NCBI GenBank assembly: GCA_900769115.1
Contig: CAAGFJ010000007.1
Location: 1 to 23,387, forward strand
DNA length: 23,387 nt
DNA from: Lachnospiraceae bacterium
GTDB lineage: Bacteria; Bacillota; Clostridia; Lachnospirales; Lachnospiraceae
Reading direction: 5' to 3'
Shown piece by piece: positions 1 through 8,046 of the stretch. Numbering within the stretch: position 1 is the first letter of the stretch; each line of letters begins with the position of its first letter. The notes below the pieces were generated by a model. It was not told the origin of the DNA. It saw only the letters and a list, made by a program, of their open reading frames with translations, and did no database searches. Position numbers and translations under genes: made by a program.

Positions 1-19
1 CAAGAATCCATATCCTCTT

Positions 20-172
20 TTACGTGAGTTCACTTATTATAAGGAGTATTAGTGTCTGCTGCGTGCGAGCCCGTAACGCAAGTGTGCCTGCGGCAACATG
101 ACACCACCCAAAGCCGGGGTTCACAACCTAAAACATGCGCGTCCGTCCTCACTTACGCTGTGCAAGGGTGAA
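20..172 (+). ncRNA. Candidate structured RNA, family not assigned
   Basis: This stretch is clearly richer in GC than the flanking intergenic DNA and has no convincing ORF. Visible pairings include GTGTC (52-56) with GACAC (100-104), enclosing GCTGC (58-62) with GCGGC (90-94). The latter contains a U-G pair, which favours the plus strand. Outer pairings such as GTGAG (25-29) with CTCAC (148-152) and TTCAC (29-33) with GTGAA (168-172) are also possible. The segment around 86-99 (TGCCTGCGGCAACAT) faintly resembles a conserved part of 6S RNA, but in E. coli 6S that part lies near the 3' end, so the match may be chance. 6S RNA and the clostridial raiA motif are the families I would test first. No terminator U-run is seen, and the boundaries are guesses. 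Confidence 0.35.
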
Positions 173-178
173 ATAATA

Positions 179-187
179 TGGTATAAT
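179..187 (+). promoter_or_regulatory. Extended -10 promoter for the EamA gene
   Basis: TGGTATAAT at 179-187 is a perfect extended -10 element (TG-N-TATAAT). The region 17 bp upstream is not a good -35 hexamer, which is tolerated by extended -10 promoters. Transcription would begin near 194, about 30 bp before the start codon at 223. Confidence 0.45.
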
Positions 188-222
188 ATGGGGAGAAATT
201 ATTCAAAACCGAGGTGTTTATC

Positions 223-636
223 ATGTGGCTTGTTTTAGCAATTCTTTCTTCTGTATTTGCAGCATTGACCTCCATTCTTGCAAAGATTGGAATTGACGGT
301 GTGAATTCCAATCTGGCGACTGCAATTCGTACAGCAGTAGTATTAGTTATGGCATGGGGCATGGTATTTTTTACCAATGCACAGTCTGGGATTGGAGATA
401 TTGGTAAGAAGAGCTGGATGTTTCTCGTCTTGTCGGGATTGGCAACCGGTGCGTCGTGGCTTTGCTATTACAAGGCATTGCAGATGGGAGATGCTTCCAA
501 AGTAGTTCCGATTGATAAGCTGAGTGTTGTGATCACATTGATTCTTGCGTTTGTATTTTTGCATGAACAGGTGACACCGAAGTCTATTATAGGTTGCATT
601 TTGATTGGAGCAGGAACATTATTGATGGTTTTGTAG
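223..636 (+). CDS. Small EamA/DMT-family membrane protein
   Basis: A 137-residue, very hydrophobic protein with about five transmembrane helices, equal to one EamA half-domain rather than the two found in classical ten-helix transporters. EamA-like features are the N-terminal stretch reading WLVLAILSSVFAALTSILAK, the central YYKALQMGDASKVVPIDKLS segment, and the closing helix after FLHEQVTPKSIIG. Single-domain members probably work as dimers; the substrate is unknown. The ATG at 223 is chosen because GAGGTG (211-216) sits 6 bp before it, whereas the in-frame GTG at 214 lies inside that ribosome binding site. The gene has its own promoter-like element just upstream and is followed by the CAP-protein gene on the same strand after about 47 bp. 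Confidence 0.8.
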   Translation: MWLVLAILSSVFAALTSILAKIGIDGVNSNLATAIRTAVVLVMAWGMVFFTNAQSGIGDIGKKSWMFLVLSGLATGASWLCYYKALQMGDASKVVPIDKLSVVITLILAFVFLHEQVTPKSIIGCILIGAGTLLMVL

Positions 637-683
637 CGGGAAGGCAAGAGGATGGCAACGAATGAGAAAGGGTGGATTATAGA

Positions 684-3600
684 ATGGAGAAACGAATGAA
701 GAAATGGACACTGTATATGTGCATGGTACTTGTTGGAACGATTGGATGGAGCAATTCATCAAAAGCTGCGAATGATACAACAACGGTTCAGGTAGAAGCA
801 ACGTATTACCAGACAGATGCCAGAAGAATGGGGAAGATGATTAATGACTTCCGGACGAGTACGACGGATGCGTGGTATTGGAATAAAGATGGTACGAAGA
901 CCGTATATAATTCAGGAAGTAATACAAAGCTTGGAACATTAACATATGATTATGATCTGGAAGCAATTGCGATGCAGCGTGCAGCAGAGATTGCATTGAA
1001 TTGGGCGCATACCCGGCCGAATGGGGAAAGATGTTTTACAGCAACGTCGAATGGTCATCGTTCTTATGCGGAGAATATTGCGATTGGCTATAGTAGTGTA
1101 GATGCAGTATTTACCGGTTGGCAGGAGAAGGATGATGCATATGATGGTCAGGGCCATCGCAGAAATATGTTAAATTCAGAGTTGAAGTCGGTTGGAGTTG
1201 GATATGCTGTTGTTAATGGTGTGCAATGCTGGGTACAGGAATTTTCATATTCTACATACAATACTGTACCGGTAACAGACCGGGATGGTAAGAAAAGTGT
1301 AAGTGTAGAACTGTTGAACTCTAATTTATCGAGTGTGAAAGCGGTTCAATCCCAATCAATTGTAAGTACATTAGTAGGGGGCAATATAGAACTGCCGACT
1401 ATAGATACAACGATTATGCTGAAGAATACATGGAGTCATGTAGGGGATATTCCCGTTACTACATCGTATGAATGGAATATAGAGAATACGGATGTTGCCA
1501 AGATTGAGGATGGGCGGATTATAGGAGTGTCAGAAGGCACCACACAACTGACAACAACCGTTTTAGACAAAAAAGTTGTAGTTACTGTGAATATATTATC
1601 ACAGGAAGAGAAAGAACATACCTATGACAGCGGAGTCATTACAAAGGAACCAGACTGTATCGGGAAAGGTGTTAAGACATACACTTGTACCGGGTGTGGT
1701 GATACGTATACAGAAGAGATTCCGGCACTAGGACATGACTGGCCGGATGAGGATGAATATATGGTTATAACACCGGCAACATGTACCAGTCAGGGCGAGG
1801 GACGAAGATATTGTAAAAGAGGATGCCGCTATTACTTTAAGGTTGTAATTCCTGCAGGTCATACCTATGACAGTGGAGTCGTCGTTAAGAAGCCATCCTG
1901 TACCGAAAAGGGAACGAAGCAATACACCTGTACAGGATGTGGAGTCAGTTATACGGAAGAGATCCCGGCAAACGGACATACTAAAGTGATCGACCCGGCA
2001 GTACCAGCAACGGCAACAACAACCGGATTGACAGAAGGAAGTCATTGTTCGGTATGCAATACGATAATCGAACAACAGCAGGTAATCCCGGTTTTAGAGG
2101 ATTCAAAGGATCAAGAAACGGAAGGAGAAGGTGGCAAGAAGGACGATACAGATAGTGGTGATTCACAGAAGGATCCTAATGATTATGTAACAGTCAAAGT
2201 AGATGCGGCTTATAATCAGACAGAAGCAAGAAAGATGTTTTCTATGATCAATGAATTCCGGACAAGCAAGACAGATGCGTGGTACTGGGATTGGGATGAC
2301 ACAACGAAGGTAATATGTAATACCGATGAAGATTCTCTGATTGAAACATTAGAGTATGATTATGACTTAGAGGCAATTGCGATGCAGCGTGCAGCAGAGA
2401 TTGCCTTCAATTGGAATAAAGATCATATCAGACCAAATGGAGAAGAATGTACGACAGTGTCTGTGAACGGTGCACATGCTAATGGTGAGAATATTGCGAT
2501 AGGGGTAAAGAAAGCAGAGGATGCTTTTTTCCTATGGCAGGAGACGAATGAGAAATATGCCGGACAGGGACATCGGAGAAATATGTTATATGCCGGATAT
2601 CAGTGCGTAGGAATTGGATATGCGGAAGTAAATGGTGTCGGTTGCTGGGTACAGGAATTTTCCCGTAAGACGTATAATACGGGTGGAAAAGTGAATCGGG
2701 ATGGAACGCAACAGGTTGAGGTAGAAATAAAGAAGTCATTTGTTAATCAACTGAACCTGACACCGGAACGAACAGCGATGTCTGTGTTAATTGGAGATGA
2801 GACAGTATTGCCTGCATTGGATATTCAATTGCAATTAAAGAATACTTGGGAGAGCGTAGGTTTCATTCCAGTGCAAATGGAATACGAATGGAAGGCAGAA
2901 GACAGCAATGTTGCCAGGATAGAAGATGGAAAGTTGATTGGTGTAAAGGAAGGAGTTACAAAACTTACAACCACTATCATGGATAAGCCGGTTAGTGTGA
3001 CAGTCAATGTATTAAAGTTAAAGGAGAAGGAGCATAAATACGATACAGGTGAGATATTGCAACAGCCATTATGTGGAAGTAAGGGTAAGATACGATATAC
3101 CTGTATAATATGTGGATATACTTATGAGGATGATTTGCCGGAATTAGGTCATGATTGGGAGGAAACTATCATAAAGCAGCCCACCTGTTCCGAGTATGGA
3201 ACGGTTCACAGAGTATGTAGGCGTGAAGGATGTGGAGCAGACTATACAGAGAATGCAATAAGACCGACAGGCAATCATACAATTGTGATCGATCCGGCAG
3301 TACCGGCAACGGCAACAACAACCGGATTGACAGAAGGAAGTCATTGTTCGGTATGCGGTAAGATTTTCAAATACCAGGAGGTGGTTCCGAAATTAACCGT
3401 ACCGTCAGACATTCACTCGGGTAATAATCAGACGTCTCAGAATCAGACTTCAACCACGGAAAGTGAAACGACAGCCAATTCATCGCAATATTCTGATGTG
3501 GAGGATATCAACACAGAGGACTGGGATGAAGATTGGGAAGAAGAGGATGCACAAGAAGGTGACTATGAAGAATACGATAGTCTTGCAGAAGTAGAAGCTG

Positions 3601-3896
3601 TTAGAAAGACACAGATTATTAGGATAAAAGCTGCTAAGAAAGGCTTTACGGTTAGATGGAAGGGTATTGCCAAGGTCTGCAATGGATATGAAATATCTTA
3701 TTCGACGAAAAAGAACATGAAGGGTGCAAAGAATGTTCGGTTTGCATCGGATAAGAAGAGTTTTAAAGCGAAGAGATTAAAGTCAAAGAAGAAGTATTAT
3801 GTACGGATTCGGACTTATCGGATTGTAAAAGTAAATGGAACTTACAAGCGGGTATATTCCGCATGGTCTAAGATCAAAACGGTTAGAACAAGATAA
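684..3896 (+). CDS. Secreted protein with two CAP domains, cysteine-rich modules and Fn3-like C-terminus
   Basis: About 1070 residues. An N-terminal signal peptide ends near SSKA-AND (about residue 28). Two copies of one unit follow. Each has a CAP/SCP domain: copy 1 with HTRP near H109, AENIA near E130 and GHRRNML near H158; copy 2 with HIRP, GENIA and GHRRNML. Each CAP domain is followed by a Big2-like segment (DVAKIEDGRIIGVSEG; NVARIEDGKLIGVKEG) and by short Cys-rich modules with C-x2-C pairs and GH endings, four in copy 1 and three in copy 2. An acidic linker (EDWDEDWEEED) and a basic fibronectin III-like domain close the protein. CAP proteins are extracellular and of varied function; none can be assigned here. 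No sortase motif is seen. ATG 684 is preferred over GTG 672, which falls inside the AAAGGGTGG ribosome-binding region; ATG 696 is also possible. Confidence 0.85.
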   Translation: MEKRMKKWTLYMCMVLVGTIGWSNSSKAANDTTTVQVEATYYQTDARRMGKMINDFRTSTTDAWYWNKDGTKTVYNSGSNTKLGTLTYDYDLEAIAMQRAAEIALNWAHTRPNGERCFTATSNGHRSYAENIAIGYSSVDAVFTGWQEKDDAYDGQGHRRNMLNSELKSVGVGYAVVNGVQCWVQEFSYSTYNTVPVTDRDGKKSVSVELLNSNLSSVKAVQSQSIVSTLVGGNIELPTIDTTIMLKNTWSHVGDIPVTTSYEWNIENTDVAKIEDGRIIGVSEGTTQLTTTVLDKKVVVTVNILSQEEKEHTYDSGVITKEPDCIGKGVKTYTCTGCGDTYTEEIPALGHDWPDEDEYMVITPATCTSQGEGRRYCKRGCRYYFKVVIPAGHTYDSGVVVKKPSCTEKGTKQYTCTGCGVSYTEEIPANGHTKVIDPAVPATATTTGLTEGSHCSVCNTIIEQQQVIPVLEDSKDQETEGEGGKKDDTDSGDSQKDPNDYVTVKVDAAYNQTEARKMFSMINEFRTSKTDAWYWDWDDTTKVICNTDEDSLIETLEYDYDLEAIAMQRAAEIAFNWNKDHIRPNGEECTTVSVNGAHANGENIAIGVKKAEDAFFLWQETNEKYAGQGHRRNMLYAGYQCVGIGYAEVNGVGCWVQEFSRKTYNTGGKVNRDGTQQVEVEIKKSFVNQLNLTPERTAMSVLIGDETVLPALDIQLQLKNTWESVGFIPVQMEYEWKAEDSNVARIEDGKLIGVKEGVTKLTTTIMDKPVSVTVNVLKLKEKEHKYDTGEILQQPLCGSKGKIRYTCIICGYTYEDDLPELGHDWEETIIKQPTCSEYGTVHRVCRREGCGADYTENAIRPTGNHTIVIDPAVPATATTTGLTEGSHCSVCGKIFKYQEVVPKLTVPSDIHSGNNQTSQNQTSTTESETTANSSQYSDVEDINTEDWDEDWEEEDAQEGDYEEYDSLAEVEAVRKTQIIRIKAAKKGFTVRWKGIAKVCNGYEISYSTKKNMKGAKNVRFASDKKSFKAKRLKSKKKYYVRIRTYRIVKVNGTYKRVYSAWSKIKTVRTR

Positions 3897-3901
3897 ACGA
3901 T

Positions 3902-4492
3902 ATGAAAAAAGTAGGAATATTATTTTGGGATTTTTTGAAAATTGGAGCCTTCACATTTGGAGGAGGATATGCCATGATACATTTGTTGGAGCGGCAGTTT
4001 GTGGCGAGAAGAAAATGGATGGATCGGGATGAATTCCTGGACATGGTTGCAATTGCCGAATCGACACCGGGACCGGTAGCGGTGAACAGTGCCACCTATA
4101 TCGGATATAAGGTAGATGGGGTGGCAGGCGCAATCGGTGCCACCTGTGCAGTGTGCATTCCTTCCTTTGTGATTATTTATCTGATCTCGCTCTTTTTCAG
4201 GCAGTTTATGGAACTTAAGTATGTGACATATGCGTTCTGTGGAATTCAGGTCTGCGTAGTATATCTGATCTTAAGTGCAGCGGTGAAACTTTGGAGAACA
4301 ATGGAAAAGAACTGGTTTCATATCTGCATTTTAACTGCGGTTAGTATTGTGATGCTGGTATGCTCCTTGGGTGCGGTAAAGGTGTCTTCGCTATACTACA
4401 TTGTTGTGTGTGGAACCATTGGAATTGCAGTTTATGGATTTCCGCAGATGCGTCGTCATATGAACAGGCAAAAGGGAGAGAATGATAAATGA
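3902..4492 (+). CDS. Chromate transporter family, first half-size subunit
   Basis: A 196-residue membrane protein of the CHR (ChrA) family in its short, single-domain form. Family motifs are visible near the N-terminus: FLKIGAFTFGGGYAMI and later AESTPGPVAVNSATYIG, followed by several hydrophobic helices. Short CHR proteins are normally encoded as adjacent pairs and are thought to act together as a heterodimer, matching the layout here. The name comes from chromate export in Proteobacteria; the physiological substrate in anaerobic gut Firmicutes is unknown. The start lies 5 bp after the CAP gene stop with no obvious Shine-Dalgarno sequence, so translation may be coupled to the upstream gene. 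The stop overlaps the next start as ATGA. Confidence 0.85.
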   Translation: MKKVGILFWDFLKIGAFTFGGGYAMIHLLERQFVARRKWMDRDEFLDMVAIAESTPGPVAVNSATYIGYKVDGVAGAIGATCAVCIPSFVIIYLISLFFRQFMELKYVTYAFCGIQVCVVYLILSAAVKLWRTMEKNWFHICILTAVSIVMLVCSLGAVKVSSLYYIVVCGTIGIAVYGFPQMRRHMNRQKGENDK

Positions 4493-5073
4493 TCTATTGG
4501 GAATTGTTTATGGAATTTGTCAAGATAGGTGCGGTATCCCTTGGTGGAGGATACGGGATGATTGCCTTGATCCGTGAGATGGTATTTCGGAATGGCTGGA
4601 TGACGGATAGAGATTTTACCAGCTTTATCGCGGTTTCGGAGTCGACACCGGGACCGCTGGCAGTCAATATGGCAACATTTATCGGATCTTCGCAGGCAGG
4701 ACTTCCCGGCGCATTATGTGCAACTGTTGGGGTGGTGCTTCCGTCTTTTCTGATTATCTTATTGATTGCAGCCGTTATGCACAATCTGTTGAATTATAGT
4801 GGAGTGCAGGCATTTCTGAAGGGAGTGCGTCCCTGTATTGTGGCAATGATTCTGGCAACGGGGATTCTGATGCTTCTGAATCTGTTATTGTCGGTTGCGA
4901 CGGTGAATGATCTGACGGATGGGTGGCAATTTGATGTGCGAAGTGGTGTGATATTGTTGATATTATTGGGAGTTCATATAGGAACGAGAAAGCGATACCA
5001 CCAGGAACCATCACCGATCGTGATGATTCTGATATCTGCTGTATTAGGAATAGTATTATGGTCAATAAGATAG
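4489..5073 (+). CDS. Chromate transporter family, second half-size subunit
   Basis: A 194-residue partner of the preceding gene, with the same family motifs in register: FVKIGAVSLGGGYGMIALI near the N-terminus and SESTPGPLAVNMATFIG near residues 50-65. Hydrophobic helices follow. The two proteins resemble each other, as expected from duplication of an ancestral half-domain. The ATG at 4489 overlaps the previous stop codon and is preceded by AAAGGGAGAG (about 4470-4479), giving both a ribosome binding site and translational coupling. No U-rich terminator is evident downstream, where the convergent SDR gene ends 84 bp away. Confidence 0.85.
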   Translation: MIYWELFMEFVKIGAVSLGGGYGMIALIREMVFRNGWMTDRDFTSFIAVSESTPGPLAVNMATFIGSSQAGLPGALCATVGVVLPSFLIILLIAAVMHNLLNYSGVQAFLKGVRPCIVAMILATGILMLLNLLLSVATVNDLTDGWQFDVRSGVILLILLGVHIGTRKRYHQEPSPIVMILISAVLGIVLWSIR

Positions 5074-5156
5074 TATGATGTGAATAGAACACTTGCAAAT
5101 ATAGGGAAATGTTCTGCTCACGGGTCTGTGGTAGATGTGGGTTATAATGGAACAAC

Positions 5157-5933
5157 TTAGGATAAATGCTGCTGGATCAGCCAGATCTTCATCATCAGCC
5201 GTTGTGGAAGTAATTTGGCGAATGCATGTGCAGTCTTCACATACAGGCTGTATACGGAGATGTCTTTGTTATGGTCAGCATCCCGGATGGCCTTTTCAGC
5301 GACAACATCTGGTGTTACCATCATGCGGAAACGACTGGTTGCCTTGTCCGCACCGATCAGACCGTTGTCAATCAGATTGGTCTTCATCCATCCTGGACAC
5401 ACGGTAGTTGCTATAATGCCACGGTCACGCAATTCTACATTCAATGCTCTGGTATAATTCCGTACAAATGCTTTTGTTGAGCTGTAGATATTCTGATAAG
5501 GAAGCGGCTGGAAGGATGCCTGGGATGCAATGTTGATCAGATGGCTGCCTTTCTTCATGTAAGGTATACATACAAGCCCCATGGCAACCAGACCATTGAT
5601 GTTAAGATCAATCATGTTTAGAGATTCCTCTACGGATAGATCATTATAGGAACAGAACTTTGCAAAGCCTGCGTTGTTGATCAGGTATTGGATAGATACA
5701 TCTGCATTGGCAAGTGTATCGGCAAATGCCTCGATCTGTTTCCGGTCAGAAAGATCTCTTGAAAACGGTTTGATCTTATCCCCGAATTCGGACACTAATG
5801 CCAGCAGCTTTTGTTCATTTCTTGCAATCGCCCAAATCTCATCTAATTCGGGACGGTCTGTTAATATCCGTACAAATTCCCTGCCAAGTCCACTACTTGC
5901 TCCGGTTATAATTGCGATAGTCTTATTCGTCAT
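5157..5933 (-). CDS. Short-chain dehydrogenase/reductase (SDR)
   Basis: A classical SDR of 258 residues. It has the cofactor-binding TGASSGLG at about 10-17, NNAG at 86-89, an Asn in the DLNINGL segment, and the catalytic set Ser137, Tyr150 and Lys154 (YSSTK). An Asp/Arg-type discriminator is unclear, so NAD versus NADP preference is not called. The substrate is unknown. The start is placed at 5933 (MTNKTIA) because the AGAGGA ribosome binding site (5941-5946 on the complementary strand) is 7 bp from it but only 1 bp from the upstream ATG at 5939. The gene stands alone, convergent with the chromate-transporter pair and divergent from pckA. An inverted repeat in its leader suggests control by a dedicated repressor not encoded in this window. 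Confidence 0.85.
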   Translation of the reverse strand: MTNKTIAIITGASSGLGREFVRILTDRPELDEIWAIARNEQKLLALVSEFGDKIKPFSRDLSDRKQIEAFADTLANADVSIQYLINNAGFAKFCSYNDLSVEESLNMIDLNINGLVAMGLVCIPYMKKGSHLINIASQASFQPLPYQNIYSSTKAFVRNYTRALNVELRDRGIIATTVCPGWMKTNLIDNGLIGADKATSRFRMMVTPDVVAEKAIRDADHNKDISVYSLYVKTAHAFAKLLPQRLMMKIWLIQQHLS

Positions 5934-5972
5934 ATTCATATCCTCTGGTTACTGCATATTTTGATTCAATTG

Positions 5973-5999
5973 TATAAGTGGTATACTCATACACTTATA
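5973..5999. promoter_or_regulatory. Inverted repeat, possible repressor operator for the SDR gene
   Basis: TATAAGTG (5973-5980) and CACTTATA (5992-5999) form perfect 8-bp arms around an 11-bp spacer, 40-66 bp upstream of the SDR start. Size and placement fit a TetR- or MarR-type operator. A weak minus-strand -10-like TATACT (complement of 5999-6004) abuts it. No cognate regulator gene is adjacent. Confidence 0.4.
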
Positions 6000-6092
6000 G
6001 TATATCCGTATGCTTATTCGTTCTAAACGGATCATTTTGTTGGATATACAGCAATCATTTCTATTCTTTCTATTATCTTCTCTAGCGTTCCT

Positions 6093-6122
6093 ATTATAAT
6101 AAGAAAGTTCATCAAAAATCAA
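6093..6122 (-). promoter_or_regulatory. Candidate promoter for the SDR gene
   Basis: On the minus strand, TTGATT (6117-6122) is followed after 18 bp by a perfect TATAAT (6093-6098). Transcription would start near 6086, giving a leader of about 150 nt that contains the inverted repeat at 5973-5999. The AT-rich setting means chance matches are likely. Confidence 0.35.
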
Positions 6123-6152
6123 CAAAAATGAAAAAATTTTCACTTAATTTTA

Positions 6153-6180
6153 TTGATTTTATGTTTCATTTATGTATAAT
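6153..6180 (+). promoter_or_regulatory. pckA promoter
   Basis: TTGATT (6153-6158) and TATAAT (6175-6180) are separated by 16 bp, a near-consensus sigma-A promoter. It would give a leader of about 95 nt before the pckA start codon. Confidence 0.55.
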
Positions 6181-6222
6181 TAGAAAGTGGGTGTCAAGGA
6201 ATCATTCCCATATGGATATTGT

Positions 6223-6242
6223 TCATCTGTGTTCACAGATGA
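6223..6242 (+). promoter_or_regulatory. Palindrome/hairpin in the pckA leader
   Basis: TCATCTGTG (6223-6231) and CACAGATGA (6234-6242) are perfect 9-bp arms around TT, located about 40 bp after the predicted transcription start. As DNA it could be an operator for a dimeric regulator; as RNA it forms an 8-bp stem with a 4-nt loop. It has no U-tract, so it is not a terminator. Confidence 0.45.
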
Positions 6243-6281
6243 TTATCAATACAATTTCAAAGAAAAGAGGTATTAAGTAAC

Positions 6282-7895
6282 ATGGCAAACATCGATTTAA
6301 GCAAGTATGGAATTACTGGAACTACTGAGATTGTTTACAACCCTTCTTACGAGTTACTTTTCGAGGAAGAGACTAAGTCTTCAAACGAAGGTTATGAGGT
6401 TGGTCAGAACACAGAGCTTAATGCTGTCAACGTTATGACAGGTATTTACACAGGACGTTCTCCTAAAGACAAATTTATCGTAGAAGATGAGAATTCTGAG
6501 AATACAGTATGGTGGGATTCAGAGGAATATCACAATGATAACCACCGTATGTCACAGGATGCATGGAAAGCTGTAAAAGAGATCGCTAAGGCAGAGCTTT
6601 CTAACAAGAAGTTATATGTAGTAGATGCATTCTGCGGAGCAAATAAAGATACACGTATGGCAGTTCGTTTCATCGTTGAGGTTGCTTGGCAGGCTCACTT
6701 TGTAACTAACATGTTCATCAAGCCAACAGAGGAAGAATTGAAGAACTTCGAGCCAGACTTCGTTGTTTACAATGCTTCTAAGGCTAAAGTTGAGAATTAC
6801 AAAGAATTAGGTATTAACTCTGAGACTTGTGTAGCATTCAATATCACAAGCAGAGAGCAGGTTATCATCAATACATGGTACGGTGGAGAGATGAAGAAGG
6901 GTATGTTCTCTATGATGAACTACTACTTACCACTTAAGGGTATTGCTTCAATGCACTGTTCTGCTAACACAGATAAGGAAGGTAAGAATACAGCAATCTT
7001 CTTCGGTCTTTCAGGAACCGGTAAGACAACACTTTCTACAGATCCTAAGAGATTATTGATCGGTGATGATGAGCACGGTTGGGATGACAACGGTGTATTC
7101 AACTTCGAGGGCGGCTGCTACGCTAAGGTTATTGGTCTTGATAAAGAGTCTGAGCCAGATATCTACAATGCAATCAGAAGAGATGCATTACTTGAGAACG
7201 TAACCGTTGCAGCAGATGGTAAGATTGACTTTGAGGATAAGAGTGTAACAGAGAATACCCGTGTATCTTATCCAATTGATCATATTGATAATATCGTATC
7301 TAAGGTGAATGGTGTATCTGCTGGTCCGGCAGCTCAGAATGTTATCTTCCTTTCAGCAGATGCATTCGGAGTACTTCCTCCAGTATCTATTCTTACACCA
7401 GAGCAGACACAGTACTACTTCTTATCAGGATTTACTGCAAAGCTTGCTGGTACAGAGCGTGGAATTACAGAGCCAACTCCTACATTCTCAGCATGTTTCG
7501 GACAGGCATTCTTAGAGCTTCATCCTACTAAGTACGGTGAAGAGCTTGTTAAGAAGATGGAGAAGAGTGGTGCTAAGGCTTACTTAGTTAACACAGGATG
7601 GAATGGTACAGGTAAGCGTATCACAATCAAGGATACTCGTGGAATCATCGATGCTATCTTAAGTGGTGATATTAAGAAAGCTCCTACCAAGACAATTCCT
7701 TACTTCAACTTCGAGGTTCCTACAGAGCTTCCAGGTGTTGATTCAGGAATCTTAGATCCTCGTGATACTTATGCTGATGCTTCTGAGTGGGAGACAAAGG
7801 CTAAGGATCTTGCTGAGAGATTCAACAAGAACTTCAAGAAGTATGAGACCAATGACGCTGGTAAGGCTTTAGTAGCTGCAGGTCCTCAGCTTTAA
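6282..7895 (+). CDS. pckA: Phosphoenolpyruvate carboxykinase (ATP)
   Basis: A 537-residue ATP-type PEP carboxykinase, full length for the family, interconverting oxaloacetate + ATP and PEP + CO2 + ADP in the cytoplasm. In gut Clostridia it may run in either direction. Visible motifs are the substrate-binding TGRSPKDKFIVED near the N-terminus, the P-loop GLSGTGKTTLS at 242-252, the metal-binding IGDDEHGW at 260-267, and NTGWNGTGKR in the C-terminal part. Codon choice is unlike most neighbours, with a strong preference for codons such as TTC, AAC, AAG and CGT, which suggests high expression. The ribosome binding site AGAGG (6266-6270) is 11 bp from the ATG. The gene has its own promoter and terminator and is thus monocistronic. 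Confidence 0.97.
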   Translation: MANIDLSKYGITGTTEIVYNPSYELLFEEETKSSNEGYEVGQNTELNAVNVMTGIYTGRSPKDKFIVEDENSENTVWWDSEEYHNDNHRMSQDAWKAVKEIAKAELSNKKLYVVDAFCGANKDTRMAVRFIVEVAWQAHFVTNMFIKPTEEELKNFEPDFVVYNASKAKVENYKELGINSETCVAFNITSREQVIINTWYGGEMKKGMFSMMNYYLPLKGIASMHCSANTDKEGKNTAIFFGLSGTGKTTLSTDPKRLLIGDDEHGWDDNGVFNFEGGCYAKVIGLDKESEPDIYNAIRRDALLENVTVAADGKIDFEDKSVTENTRVSYPIDHIDNIVSKVNGVSAGPAAQNVIFLSADAFGVLPPVSILTPEQTQYYFLSGFTAKLAGTERGITEPTPTFSACFGQAFLELHPTKYGEELVKKMEKSGAKAYLVNTGWNGTGKRITIKDTRGIIDAILSGDIKKAPTKTIPYFNFEVPTELPGVDSGILDPRDTYADASEWETKAKDLAERFNKNFKKYETNDAGKALVAAGPQL

Positions 7896-7969
7896 TTTGA
7901 AGAATTAATGCGAATACTGCTTTTGAGAGATATAGCGGTATGAGTACAAGTATGTTTAATAAATGACAG

Positions 7970-8010
7970 ACTGCCGTTTGGGGAGGATTCCCCGAACGGC
8001 AGTTTTCTTC
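7970..8010 (+). terminator. Rho-independent terminator of pckA
   Basis: Arms 7971-7984 and 7989-8002 (CTGCCGTTTGGGGA with TCCCCGAACGGCAG) form a 14-bp stem with one G-U pair and a GGAT loop, followed by TTTTCTTCT. It lies 75 bp after the pckA stop. Confidence 0.9.
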
Positions 8011-8046
8011 TATATAACATTTTGAAACAGGAAGGAAGAATAAGAT

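Larger units (their letters stand above)
5934..6281. other. Divergent intergenic region between SDR gene and pckA
   Basis: This 348-bp gap has no credible gene. From left to right it holds the SDR ribosome binding site, an inverted repeat (5973-5999), a candidate minus-strand promoter (6093-6122), an AT-rich tract, the pckA promoter (6153-6180), and the pckA leader with a palindrome (6223-6242). Confidence 0.6.

Noticed and set aside
1728..2075. 115-codon antisense frame inside the CAP-protein gene
   Set aside because: It is the complement of the Cys-rich modules, with cysteine and serine runs arising from the sense-strand codons, and has no ribosome binding site.
3902..5073. Frameshifted single full-length ChrA gene
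   Set aside because: Each half has its own start and the conserved family motifs, and the second half its own ribosome binding site; paired short CHR proteins are a known natural form.
5086..5115. Hairpin AGAACACTT/AAATGTTCT between the transporter and SDR genes
   Set aside because: It contains a mismatch, has a 12-nt loop and no T-run on either strand, so it is not convincing as a terminator.
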